Positions 36,801-46,221 of a stretch of 64,000 nucleotides of DNA are shown here, piece by piece (position 1 is the first letter of the stretch; each line of letters begins with the position of its first letter). The notes beneath the pieces were generated by a model. The model saw only the letters and a list, made by a program, of their open reading frames with translations, was not told the origin of the DNA and ran no database searches. This stretch comes from Paramarasmius palmivorus. Taxonomy: Eukaryota; Basidiomycota; Agaricomycetes; Agaricales; Marasmiaceae. The position numbers were made by a program, and so were the translations under genes. The stretch covers positions 1-64,000 of the forward strand of contig JAYKXP010000172.1 of assembly GCA_037176845.1 (NCBI GenBank), written 5' to 3'.

Positions 36801-37617
36801 ATGGGATAATAACAGCTGTGCATATGATGCAGTTATTAGTATCTTGTGGCCACTATGGCTTTCTGACCGTTCAACTTGGTCTCATTATTTCAGTGGGCCA
36901 TCTACTATACCTAACTATTTGAACCAATTGTTTTCAGAGTGTGTAGATCAACTAATTACTATTGTTGATGTCCGAAATATGTACAGACAAAAGATAATCA
37001 ATGAATATCCTTCAAGATTTGTAATGGGTGCTTTTACATCTGTATCAGAGCTGTTGGAATTAACTCTACCACAATTACAGAATATTGGCATGAGATATGA
37101 TATATGTACCATGTGTGCTCATACAACACCACGACCATCATGGTCAGATTCATCTGTTTTGTTTAATCAGCCAACAGAATATATTGCTTCTATAAGTAAT
37201 TTGGTTAATCATCTGACTTCTGATACTCTATCATCTCGGTCTAGAACATGTACGATATGCAGAGGCATGTTAATGTCTAGTTATCAGTTCCATTTGTCAC
37301 CTGGCATCTTGTTGTTTGCTATTCGCTGTACTGGACCTAATCACTCTTTGCCATACATTGACCTTTATATCCGCATACCAGTTGCTAATACATCTAGTAC
37401 ATATAGACTATCAGGTGTAGTCTATTTTCAAAATGGTCACTTTGTAATACGTCATATAGACAGGAACCTTCGAGCTTGGTTTCATGATGGCATGTCTGAT
37501 ACGTACTCTAACAGATCAAGATATATATTAAACCGTGATTTAAACACCTCTAACCTAGACTTGATGACATGTCGAGGGTATGTAGCTGCATATTTAATGT
37601 ATGTTTGCTGTAATTAA
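29704..37617 (+). CDS. Helitron transposase (Rep-helicase) with C-terminal cysteine-protease-like domain
   Basis: One unspliced ORF of 2637 codons. Recognisable Helitron sequence begins near the in-frame Met at 30832 (residue 377), the likelier start. Order: a Cys-rich N-terminal domain of the DUF6570 type (CAVCGQ..; ANGLWLGEVP; LLVRRNVV; about 495-670); the Helitron-like N/Rep nuclease with HUH motif HLH (His1028, His1030) and two-tyrosine motif YVTDY (Tyr1237, Tyr1241); and a Pif1-type SF1 helicase with Walker A GGMGGTGKST (from Gly1747), DE box VFFDEVSML and GDFAQLPP. The last 280 residues look like a ubiquitin-protease-fold domain: Cys box WDNNSCAYDAVI (Cys2372) and His box YFQNGHFVIRHI (His2579). 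All catalytic motifs are intact. Codon use is AT-rich, unlike the host genes. It catalyses rolling-circle transposition. Confidence 0.85.
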   Translation: MLARCGWTEFVFSSQALTESATGCSLNTSSLARNRAPVSTVESPAVHCAEAMLLPSRCGCSLFRRAASSGDTSHEEYTQAGRNLSFTVTFNTNATCNPYIAKYRSINDISVLSTYTSSIQKQGLEYSICFRPRLLDIAGDAVNAYTGSILTAGVPNMLWCSRSARFAAFHMTSLTFLDTVALLPGTRSIFWIASVLGTVAVFFVLTRKYMVVIVVFTYIATCKLGALCWMGSPCIVIKITFVVSLSPVDHVLHCAAILFIEDVFCPTNRVSLSWSICWFFLRWLLWMNVHTSSMLEMTPSTHFHLWAGGMERDRPLTHAVLYGGAKKPNVPWEIIESCILPSNIIASIDSSYRYEFVSHVDHSRVANFDQQSHIFVMTSLSSMLPYMSMQKAREAAKLHHAVRSSTMTINDLKIFFASHHCTYCLLSVSILKLLPPEAPRKKKARYETESTKRPIFDLFNEHCNVDFPPSPVDLKLTHAILQNACNKVDPSKFEEAGCAVCGQLVSLSMLLPLRNVRNLLKLLDVEGIGREERMSINDPIRSKSGPIYLPQCKYICVQCRISLLNGKIPKLSLANGLWLGEVPQLLASLQFAEKLLVSRVRHTACFVRIRGGGQKMKANAMAFEAPIPKVYNMLPPPKEDIEEVLAILFTGPAEPTPEDFKYTPLLVRRNVVKDALTWLILNHSGYSDVQLSIDNLMQYDESLPPCAITWKVADSNRSRESGAIIDDDEEEALPDGDCQFTVHGITSEDLCKLTSDEITGIAAEYFDNGGKVLGIGRKDHGESIWKNPLLYPKMFPWLYPYGLGGFGTVALSEAVHKKYLLMYHDKRFQLDENFPIVAFSHGQVKSATQAGWLLADKSSFDAVADRLLKIDQTVLGNIASRMANGEKVIPSSPDEIACFKILTDLDRVAGKVSGSTTTKKYMRNEVWSLIAHKGAPMWYITISPTDNLHPLSLYYADTNEVFCPDLREKKARIKLIASNPIASARFFNFIVKIFIEDFLGCNSNVCGLYGDHNAHYGVVEQQGRLTLHLHLLLWIKGSLSPQQIRDKLLSGNSMFEKKLIHYLDSVFAGQFIGKTFKEVNDSVRIVEKHPQYKDPKQTLPEIPPPRCHIHLGDTSYIHCKTCNEFSEWIDRYNFTVNELILRTNVHRCESNVTKDGRVKKKHLYKTCQDNKWGKCRARFPRPVHPATYVDHETGAVILRKDEPDLNTFSYPLTYFLRSNTDVTFLGSGTAIKSVVLYVTDYITKGSLKTHVIFDAILTVFSKHETIINGNNNSKDKARQILTKIVNLLTTKLELGAPFISSYLLGYPDHYTDHHFIPFYWQQYVTRVKRDCSLTPSNEIGEKVALLKRGNRIIGLSPVVDYTARPDEGSLVCLYDWIRIAHRITLKTARKKSKGTDKGINDHIQIEYISDGYNSADSAISTSIKDRKISLSCFRFRSNHDLYDTHAVRVQKDSDKIVVNFVGANLPRRDCGDYEYYCCTMLTLFKPWRSGIDLKSDSESWAQAFTRYKFTDKHKGLMNNFMIKYECLDARDDYRAQMKKNDQLHSSWDPLLASLDDDSEDNNDGDDDTSNNINDSDTLKMDLFNTGLDDFEVQSQQATFSRRYVTQLNQKKEIQSILDQCMWSKVASTVNTISSDLLGNIPILGRDFWKTAMMTRRKEVIDARMNNVPSEVRAEFISRRSYKTSNNNKVQIIDQSYLTKAFQVTEHKECIQTVLSQFTLNEEQERAFRIITNHASSVRSTQLKMYIGGMGGTGKSTVLKALISFFTLRNQSYKLLVVAPTGSAAALLGGSTYHSAFGINEFSGSSNLPAVRERLMGVSYVFFDEVSMLSAWELYRISRQLCLCTLHEDIEFGGLNMIFAGDFAQLPPPMGGESISLYGRKIGAFTNTVRQQEEAIGKSLWHHVTTVVILRKNMRQLVQSDEDNQFRTALENMRYKNCTPADIAFLNSHVSSTISGCPSVCHKHFRNTAIITALNVQKDEINRIGSLRFAQECGQNLCSFYSEDTIKVSPKSTSKDSNPNFISIKEITPKWQEYLWTLDPSASNTLVPGKVSFCKGMPVMIRKNLATELNVTRGQEGVVYGWTSRGPSSRQKLDTLFVRLTNPPSDVQIGQLPLNVIPVTPTSEYTTVSLPNGKCLKIHRTQVDVVPCFSMTDFASQGKTRLYNVVHLNNCRDFHAYYTALSRSSSANNTIILQGFDPTKITKGLKGSALRQEYRELELLDDITKRRYNGTLHLKVHGNTRNTLIRSFRNIMGVSYIPSTVYHTIRWNEHDPLTEVDIEEIAWEILSRAKPDKGKSNSTSIARNIITDVNEHTKVSNIQTNSVDVITADVSRKRQCNNDDNTENKRRCIRNNLASCDVTCSDIPAPAWDNNSCAYDAVISILWPLWLSDRSTWSHYFSGPSTIPNYLNQLFSECVDQLITIVDVRNMYRQKIINEYPSRFVMGAFTSVSELLELTLPQLQNIGMRYDICTMCAHTTPRPSWSDSSVLFNQPTEYIASISNLVNHLTSDTLSSRSRTCTICRGMLMSSYQFHLSPGILLFAIRCTGPNHSLPYIDLYIRIPVANTSSTYRLSGVVYFQNGHFVIRHIDRNLRAWFHDGMSDTYSNRSRYILNRDLNTSNLDLMTCRGYVAAYLMYVCCN

Positions 37618-38591
37618 TGCATAAAGCACACATCACTGAGTGAAACAAGTACATCCAATTTCCTCCTTACTTTGTCCCATCATGATCACCTCTAACTCAG
37701 CTCACTTGCCTAATTTTGTACCTGTAACGTGTAATGTTGACCTCGTTGCTCCTTGCTCAGATGTAACGCACTGGCCCCTTGTCGCTACCATTCAGTTGGA
37801 TATCGTAAGTCAGGTTGAATGCGCTCTGCACAGTGTAATAAACCATACTTCAGTCACCTATGGTCCTGAATATACAACTCATGCCTCATCTTCCTTAGGT
37901 AGCAGGTGTGCATTAAGTTATAAGGTGGGCTAGATGCCCTCCTTGCCAGCTTCTACATCACAAGACTTGGATTCAGAAATACCATTGCACAATAGAAAGA
38001 ACATAGTGGAATACCCATATGTAGACTGCTACAAAGGTGTGTTACTTCACTGTGTTACATACATCATTGCTATATTAAGGTGGGCTCGAAGAAATGTCAA
38101 CAGTATGCTGGCTGGTGCATCAGTGTATTCACAATCAACAGAAACAAATCGTGAAGCAATGTACGCATCAAGTACCTCCTTTAAATGCGAAATCCCAAAA
38201 CAGCTTCTTGTTACAACCACATGAATACCCTAAGGTCTTATGAGCAGAAACCCTAGTCACCATGTGTTTCTTCATGACCCATCACATGAACAAGCCGTGG
38301 AAGCACAACATTTTCTCCACAGTTATACATTATGTGGAGGTGCTCATACTGAAAAATGTCATGTCAAGATTGCTACATTTTGAGTATCAGTGCTCATCGG
38401 TGATGCAGGAACTTGACAACGAATCCACAAAGCATGTAGATGATGGTTATAACTCGGATTTATGGACTATTCAAATATTTTACATTGAACATTTACTATA
38501 ACACTTCCATAGAATTAATATGCATTGATATTCAATGGTCATACCAAATAGCCAGCCAAGCGATAGGCCGGCTGCGCCGGCACTTCCCTAG
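30832..38591 (+). mobile_element. autonomous Helitron (minimum extent)
   Basis: The 3' end is classical: an 6-bp-stem GC hairpin (38567-38581), six bases, then CTAG followed by T at 38592. The element is AT-rich against a more balanced host. Transposition inserts between A and T without target duplication, as seen at the right end. The 5' end must lie at an A|TC between about 30.6 and 30.83 kb; several candidates exist and none is decisive, so the start given is the first plausible coding residue. No stops interrupt the transposase, so the element may be recent and active. Confidence 0.75.
37618..38591 (+). other. Helitron 3' non-coding tail
   Basis: About 970 bp between the transposase stop and the CTAG terminus. 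Short frames here (up to 97 codons) have no domain. The subterminal hairpin GCCGGC-TGC-GCCGGC at 38567-38581 is the expected rolling-circle termination signal. Confidence 0.7.
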
Positions 38592-40522
38592 TGAGCATAG
38601 CGGCATCTTAACGATGACTATTGACTTCTACCAATGTTCCTTGACAATCTTGAGGTGTGTTGACAGGAATCAGCTGATATCATGAATTTATCACTGAGGA
38701 TCAAACCGCGTGACAACGAATTGTTGATCACCACGGTATCGTCAGTCACAGGTCACACTCGAGTTCAATGCTTCCACCTACTAGCTTGAACGGATCTTCC
38801 GTGGAAACCCTGCCAGCGGATTACGATTTATCTCTCCCCCGTTCATAGTCATCCTCCTTGCAGTTCCACCACCTTCTCGCTTCCATTCTCTGTCATGGTC
38901 TCTTTTCCAATCCCAATCACGCCTTCCGCTAGGTTCAAATTTCCGACCAATATCTACGCCTGTCAACCCCATAGCCTCTTCCTCTTCAACGTTCGCGCCC
39001 TCGTGCATCACGCTCTTCTATGATGCCGCCAGGGGACGTGAAGGAGTCGTCATCGATATTGAAGCCAAAGGTGTGTAATCCCTTGTGTAACTCCTCGTCG
39101 AGGTACTGAATGCTTGTGTTAGCTACTGAATCACTGCCCATGTCGATCTTTCAACCCTTTCTTTACCATCAAACAGTATGACGGACGATATTTAGTTGAA
39201 CTCATTGATCCTTCCGATACCCGAAGCTGGTGTGATGTCTTGACATACTCTTCCGTACTTTCGCTGACCGCTTCTCAAGTCCATGTCACCTTGACGGTTC
39301 TAGTCGCTCGCAGATGTTGATGGGCGGAAATTAACGCCGTTGACCATACGTGCTCAAAAACGCCTGTTATCCTCTTCTCTACGCTGTAATCCTGTCGTTG
39401 GTGGTTAGCTAACAACACGGTCCAGCGCGAAATACGTGCGTCGTGTTGTGTCAATGTCGCGCTCACCAGTGTTAACTTATGCGGGCTCATCTGTTTCTAG
39501 TTCTGCTTTTCCCTCAGTAAGGAATCATGGTTGCCAAAGTGAACAAGTTCGCTGTCAGAACTGGCTTTTCCTCAGACCATCATTTCGATCTTCACTTTTG
39601 GGTACGTCCAGCCGTTTCCCTATACGCTGTTTCCTATCACATACCTTCCTATTCTTTAGTAAAACCCCCTCCATATATTATACAAAGCGTCACGGGATAC
39701 TGCCCCTTGCTGTTCAGTGGTATACACGCTGCAGCAAGCCCATTCTACCATCGGCATGCGCCGCAGATTCTCGTTCGCAAGCTTGAAACCGTGTTCCGTC
39801 ATGATTTCGACTCTACATGCAGGATCCTTATCCAAATACGCTCTTAGCCCCGTAAACGGACGCGTCGGCCAGTTCCTGCTTACCCGCTTTTCACTATACG
39901 ACATACGGAAAGGCCTCGTTTGTTGTTTCTTCCTGTTAACTTACATTCTCCCACGTCTTATGGATCCATATCTCCATACCATTACAAGCCTTTCTTGCTC
40001 CTGCCTAATGGGTTCCATTCGGTCATATACCGCTTACCTTTTGTGCTGGTTCCCCCGGTCGAAATTTTTTGCTTGATCTACCCGACATGTGTTTCTAAGG
40101 AACTGGTACTCGGGCCAAAACAATAGTAGACAAAGGATACTACTTTCAGGACACCACACGGTCTCGGCTCGTCCTTCGTCTTTATTATATCCACTTTTTT
40201 TTTGCTAACTGGCGTTTGCGACACTCAGACAAGGTGATATACGCGACCATTTTGATCGTTCACTAAGCAAATGGTACCCTCCTCATTAAGACGTCTTTCA
40301 ACCCTTTTCATTCATTCTCGACATCCGCACCGGTCGTCATTTTCCCAGTTCGGACCCCCGGTCTGAACACCTTTGCTTGGTCAATTGTGAAAGAAATATA
40401 CGGTGAACAGGTAGATACCTTCTTTATGCTCACATCACCGTCCAAACGTAGCGCTGCTCTGAAAGTAACGTGACGCAGCCAATCTAACAGCGACATCCGA
40501 TACAACTCGGTAGCGTAATCTT
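38592..40522. other. unresolved host sequence after the Helitron
   Basis: Some segments look coding, notably + strand 39140-39290 (FFTIKQYDGRYLVELIDP, SWCDVLTYSSVLSLT) and 38900-39060 (ITLFYDAARGREGVVIDIEA). They could be exons of a host gene. I could not build a consistent model, and antisense frames at 39656-39904 compete. No known domain recognised. Confidence 0.3.
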
Positions 40523-41373
40523 TCACGGTGTGTATCTGAGTCCAACATTGCCGTCTTGTTCGTCAGAGCATATGGAGTATGTCGTCGTTATCTGTACATA
40601 GGGTGACACCTTCCTTTCTATCGAGTATGCTAATACACTTTCAGTCATTCCCCGCTTCCACCCTGCCACTGAGCCATTGGAACCATCGTCAAGACTGTGC
40701 TCTCGCTATGTGAGCGTCGTGCGCGCTACTCCTAATATTAGACGTACCTGCATCTGCAGCATCATGGAGTTCGCGTCCGTATATCACAACCACACCCAAC
40801 AACGTCGCCAAGTCCGTTCTTAACAAGTTTATTGACGCTAAGTCGTATCTTGAAGCAACTTCTTGCACACCGCTTCCAACCCTGTTTGTGATAGACGTTT
40901 CCAATCTGATCACTTCCGCTGCCCACAATTGTTGGCTTGGTACGTGTCTCAGATCCATCTCTGCAGCAGAATATCCAACCGGACATTGCATGACAAATGC
41001 TAGTGTACTTCGAACGCTTTCATCGAACACCACGCTCTTCATCGTCTCCACAATCAATGCAACATTGGATCGAAAACGAGAGGTGAGCAATGGCGTGTTC
41101 GGGAGGCTCCGCTGCATGGAAATCGGATACTCCTGCAATGTGTTTTTCAGAACAGAACAGCGGTCGTAATCACAGGGATTCACGTACTGCGATGTTTCGC
41201 AAGAGAAATAACTCCATCTGACGTGCACCGTAATTCCCATCTGTGGTTAACGTGCCCAGCAAACCGTTTGTCGTTCGCGGGAAAGAATCCACTATACGAT
41301 TGAGCAACTCCTGGTGTGCTGGAACGGATACAGATATGAAATGCTCCCAGCTGTTCAAAGGAAAGAACGACAT
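40523..41373 (-). CDS. X3, member of an unknown three-copy family
   Basis: Exon 1 (41373-41188) is 186 nt and exon 2 (41132-40748) is 385 nt, the same lengths as in X1. Conserved text: VPAHQELLNRIVDSFPR, ELFLLRNIA, MQCPVGYSAAEMDL, SQQLWAAEVIRLETS, LATLLGVVVIYG. A third exon (40668-40523) keeps the frame and gives 238 aa in total, but its splice acceptor is the least certain part, and the C-terminus differs between all three copies. No known domain. X3 lies 25 kb from X2, on the opposite strand and beyond the Helitron. Confidence 0.6.
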
Positions 41374-41916
41374 GAGGGAATAGTAACACTAAGATGCTCG
41401 TCTTGTGGTACAATTATAGTATCCCAATAAAAATGTACTGCATATACCTTTCCGGGTGATTGACCGCAGCAATCGCACGTCACCACTTGACCAGTATCCT
41501 GCTTCCTTCTTTCTTGCCCCTTTGGTAGAAGGTAAGCGTCCACCAGGTGGATGCTAAATCTTAATTTGCCACGGAGTGATACTTGTGTCTATCGTTTGCC
41601 TTCCCCGTGTCATCTAAGGTAAAACGGGGTTCACTTCAACGTAACCATTGACGAAAACGAGACCCTAAGGAAGCCTAAAGTTACCCCAAGTGGACTGTCT
41701 CTCGATAGACTCAACGTGAATCGACTAGTTCTTGCTTCCTATAGGGATGGTAACCTTTCAAATCTGCTACGGCTATCCAGAATACCTACGTCTCTATATC
41801 TTCGTCTAATCTACGCCACTGCCGAGGCTCACCGTGAGCCTTGCATACGCAAATTCAGTCTTGGACCAGTTTCCCACTTTCTGCTTCAAGAGCGCCAACT
41901 CCCCCACGGGAACTAC
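41374..41916. other. X3 5' flank and unresolved 3' part of gene H
   Basis: No domain seen. It contains the promoter side of X3 and probably the last exon or exons of the neighbouring minus-strand gene. Confidence 0.3.
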
Positions 41917-42290
41917 CAAGATACATTCAGTCCACACGACATGTTCACCGTTGTCGAACCTCTTTTCGAACCGAATGTTAAACTGAGGACAGTTCAGATA
42001 TTGATAGCAGGACCACGTAGACGGTTCACGTACCTTCAGTCCTTCGGACAGAGAGGCATTCGCTACTTTCTGGATGCAATCCAGAATCAAGGTTGCAACA
42101 TGTCCGGTAGGCATGATTACCGTGCTCGAAAGGTTAGGATACATCAACGGTATTGAGAGGAATCTCCGGCGAAGGCGAAGGATGTTCTGGTCCATTTTCT
42201 CGCTATCAGCTATATACTGATAAAGACCTGTCAAAAATTCCACGACCGCCTCTTCGAGACAGAGCGGACCGTTCGTGTCGCTTATGCTCA
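41917..42290 (-). CDS. gene H, unrecognised minus-strand gene fragment
   Basis: Two exons that splice in phase: about 42290-42034 (NGPLCLEEAVVEFL, GLYQYIADSEKMDQ, MPTGHVATLILDCIQKVAN) and 41982-41917 (FNIRFEKRFDNGEHVVWTEC), with a 51-nt GT-AG intron between. The text is protein-like and unlike its antisense. Neither the start nor the stop is fixed, and no family is recognised. Confidence 0.35.
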
Positions 42291-42446
42291 GTCAGTAAAC
42301 CATCGTAGACTAAGAGTATCACGGATGCACTCGTACCGATGAACACATTCTACACACCCTGTCGTGTATCTCCACATCTCCAGCGAGGCCAACTCGCAGT
42401 CGTATTCCGATGGTGTACTATATGAAAATTTGTTCAGACGTAGTGT

Positions 42447-43804
42447 TCAGCCCAAAGCGTGCACAAGCACTTGCAGTTCCGATATTTCGCTGCTGCTGCC
42501 GTCCGAGCCCTCCTCTTCTTCCTCGAGTAGTTCTGCTTCGAATATATCTCTACACTCCTGCGCAGTATCATCGGCGTCGGCAGTATTTGCGTTGATCGGC
42601 GTAGACTGCTTTTTCAGAGCAGAGAAACACGGATGATTGCGTACAGCCTGTTCTGCCTCCCACGTAAGAATGTAGCTGGCACTCAGCAAATTACTCATCA
42701 ACCGACTCTTAACGACTCGGGCTGAATCCACACCAGTACAACTGACGTTCCAGGAGGTTGTAAAAAGCGCATCGTATGCACTTGCATCCACATCCTTCTC
42801 CGAAAGAGGAGCCAAGTTGATGATCCACGAATGTCGATCCCCTACCCAACGGGTCTTCCCAGACAATTCACAATCATAGTCAAGGAGTTCCACCGCAGTG
42901 ATCGTATCGATAGGATGCCAACCGCGACTACAATACTTCAACCTCGCGCTCGTAACCGATCCACTGGTGGAGGTGAGGAATAACGATTTGTAGTCGATAA
43001 AAGAGGTTTTCGGATATAAGGAAATAATTTGAGTTGCTGTTGCGATATTCATCACCGCCGCTGAAACGTGAAGTTAGAACGACAACACCGAACAAACATC
43101 GACACATACTGGAATGAAATCCCAATATAACATCTATCGGTTCGGTTCGAGTAGCTACTATCTGAATCTTACCGCCCTCCTTGTGTACGAATGTGAATAC
43201 TCCAGCAAGTGCAGAGTTGTCGTATCGGTCTGCGATATTTCCTGTGTTGGGCGTCCAACTCGACAACTCTGCTTTTACAGCAAGGTAAAAATCGGGGTTT
43301 TGCTCGATTGTGCACCTCCTGTTGCCTTCTATCTTGGTTGCCAGCGGAATGAACACGAAGCCAATATCGAGTAGAAACTTCCCAAACATCTGCGCGTGAC
43401 ATGACCGTACGAAGACATCCAAATCCGCTGGTTGGAAATCTTTACGCGACAGAACCTTCACAAGTACCGAACCGGAAACGATTCCACCTGTACGAGCTAG
43501 CAACACACGAAAGTTCTCGATGTCGACCGCAGAGGGGAAAAAAGAACGATATATGTTGGTTACTCCGAACACGATGTCGTCGTATGCTTGGACCTGATTT
43601 CTTGTCGACCTACAAACTTTCCTGAACGTCTCGATCTCGGAAGGGGTCATTTCATCGAAAATGGGAACCTGTGCAAGATAAGGACTTGGACGTAATTAGC
43701 AAAGTAAACTTGAGCCTTTTGCAAGTGTACCAGTTACTTACATGTTCTCCAGTGAATGCGCGTGTACTGGTCCAATAGACGACATAGCGATAATGGAGTT
43801 TTCT
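42447..43804 (-). CDS. nucleotidyltransferase-fold-like agaric protein (5' end unresolved)
   Basis: Exons 43804-43742, 43668-43110 and 43060-42447 total 1236 nt in one frame. The core GGIVSGSVLVKVLSR..FQPADLDVF has the GS...D-x-D arrangement of nucleotidyltransferase folds. Downstream are GKIQIVATR, the exon-spanning ILGFHS|TAVMN, TARLKYCSRGWHPI-type text and WVGDRHSWIINL, an order I associate with a frequent hypothetical family in Agaricomycetes. The C-terminus is acidic (LLEEEEEGSDGSSSE). The first exon starts at an acceptor (gactag), so an upstream exon with the ATG is missing. Enzyme activity is not demonstrated by sequence alone. Confidence 0.5.
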
Positions 43805-45005
43805 CTAGTCAGTGAGCAAGTTATTTGAGTATATTCGTAATCCGGCAACAATTGTAAAGTAGTCCGACACGTTCGTGGATCAAACAACTTTCCAGAGCAA
43901 CTCACACCCTCGTTCCTGTCCGATCTCACCTTCCATTTATGCCTGTACAATCCTAGGGACCGTCGTACATGCTCAGTCAGTTTGTTTTCCCGATAAAAGA
44001 GGGTTTATCGCGAACCCGCGCTTCGAATATAAGTTTCCACGACAGTTCTGGCACGTAGAGCGTTTGAAGCTTATCCCAATCTGGGCTGAATGAAAGGTTG
44101 TAAAAAGACGTTACTATTAAACCGCGAGGCGACCAATTTGTAGTTGTTTGGACATGCGGAGTTCAGAATGACGACGCACATGACCACATCCAAGCCAAAA
44201 TACAGTCAATCTTCCCCGCTGGGTCGAAACGCACTTGCTGCAAGTTTCCCTTTCCGACACAGTAGCTTCTTACTGGAAAGGTGAGGTAACCTTCATCCTT
44301 CTTTGATCAATACTCTGTTCTGATTCTGGAATATCCTAGGACATGAACCATGGGTCTCCTTCGTACGCCGAGCTCCTCAGTTATTCTCTGTCTATCAACC
44401 TCTTTCATGCACCATCAACCCCCACTCTTATCAGGCAGCTGTCCTGACACATACCTTCAAATCCTTTTCGGTATCATATCCCTCATTATCAGGACCAAGA
44501 GTAGGAATCAGTTCTTCGATTTTGGGTGACCTGCGTTAACTAGCGGAATTTTCCAGCCAAATCATTTATCGTCCAACGAATCTCAATCTTTCATGGAAAA
44601 TACAGCAAATATGAGTGCGCCCTTTTTCCATTAGTACTCCCCACAATGCTTCCAATCCGTACGACGATTCACCTCCCTCAGAGACCACCTCGGCCGAAGA
44701 AAACTAACACCGATTCTATCGCAGATTTTCGGATATGTATAACCGAAAACCGCAAAGGTTCAAAGACGCAGAGCGACACGTACAATTCTTTCTCTGTTTC
44801 TTATCTTCCTGTCAGACGATATTCGCGGACTCGGTACGTTACGCTGGAACTCTACTCGACATAAACTTTCTTACAAACATTTTAATGCAGTCTACCAACG
44901 TCTTCCGAAACTCCACTCTGGGAATATTTTATTCCTCCTACCCAGAAATATCTGACCTTATAAACCGACAGCTCAGCCCATTTCTTCCTCGTCACAATAT
45001 CCAGC
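43805..45005 (+). promoter_or_regulatory. intergenic, TATA box of the viroplasmin gene at the right end
   Basis: About 1.2 kb between divergent genes. The missing 5' exon of the nucleotidyltransferase-like gene should be at the left. A TATA box (tataaa, 44959-44964) lies about 42 bp before the ATG at 45006. No other gene is supported. Confidence 0.4.
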
Positions 45006-45691
45006 ATGGATGAAGATAACACTCCCCAAGAGCCCCTTCTGCGCGCTTTGAAGGGTATTGCTGGTCTTGGATCTATTGGCGAGTCTTTCCATTTCGCTCG
45101 CGACTTTATCTGACACCAGGTTTCAGGCGGACTATCCAACACACTGGACTCCTTGAACGAACACCAAACTCAAGTGGTCAACGCCGTGGTGTCCACGATG
45201 GTTATGAAAGGTACTCCCTATTATTCATCGCTCCGAGTATTTGACTTACGGGATATGTAGACTACTTGCTCAAACATGTTCAACTCATTCACGCTCACAC
45301 TGTTGCCAACCCTAGCGCAGCGGACGTTCCACCCACTCTCGTCTTGCACTGCACCAAGTGCAACGAACCGGTTACTATGCCACCACCGGAAAACAGGTGG
45401 TATGCGGTCTTCGCGGGCATGCGGGTCGGGTGGGTACGTGGCTGGTAAGCATCCCATCCATTCAAGCACTGCGTATTCGCCGGTACTTACTGTTTCCTAT
45501 GCAGGGATAGAGTCAAGACTCTAGTACTGCACGTTCCCGGCAACAAATATTCGTCGTACAAAACCATGGAGGACGCTCGTAAGGCATTCATATACGCATT
45601 TATTACCCGCCATGTCGAAGTGGCTGTCTTGGACAGTAAACCATCTCTTTTTGACCCTGTTCCCCATGTCGACGGCATGCTATTCCCTTGA
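45006..45691 (+). CDS. viroplasmin/RNase H1 N-terminal domain protein
   Basis: Exons 45006-45054, 45127-45210, 45261-45444 and 45505-45691 total 504 nt, 167 aa. The Cauli_VI (RNase H1 N-terminal) fold is recognisable at about residues 85-135: RWYAVFAGMRVGWVRGWD, then VLHVPGNKYSSYKTMEDARKAF, matching the family's (Y)YAV..G...G....W......V....G..YKSF....EA..F. This domain binds RNA/DNA hybrids or dsRNA in eukaryotic RNase H1; in agarics it commonly occurs alone, without the catalytic part, as here. A CTKC pair precedes it. The acceptor of intron 1 is taken at gtttcag|gc because the earlier AG breaks the frame. Confidence 0.65.
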
Positions 45692-46221
45692 TTTCCTTAT
45701 CCTCTGTACCTGCGTTCCCACTTTGCTCGTTCGTTTTCACCACTGTCGTTACCTTTGTGTCCAGATGTCGAGCCGATCTCTCGTCTATGATCTCAATTCA
45801 TTGATTGCTTTTGAAGACTGAAATTCACCTTCTCCGCGGATATCCTAGGTCGCCTTTACTAGTAAGTAACCTTTCCTCTTCGTTCTTGGCATGTGGCTTC
45901 CTTAACTTAACTGGCGTGTGTACTTCTTGATATCGTACGCCTGCAGGACCTATGATTCCGGACATACGCGCGGTAATGTAATGTGTATTGGGTTTGGAGG
46001 TGACATGAGCACACAGGCTACGCACTTAGGCATAGATGTATGTATTACCTACTGAATGAGCTTCAATGAATAAATTTACATTGTTCTGTGGTATTGACAG
46101 TCGAAGAACAACATGGACAGCACTTGTAGGTCGTCAGGATAATAAAGAACGTGGGCTACCTCGGACTTCTCCGAACGCCCTTATAACACGAGGTAAAAAC
46201 ATGTTCTGAAGTCAAACCGCC
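45692..46221. other. intergenic before Y2
   Basis: No gene seen; short frames only. It contains the 3' flank of the viroplasmin gene and the promoter side of Y2. Confidence 0.35.
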
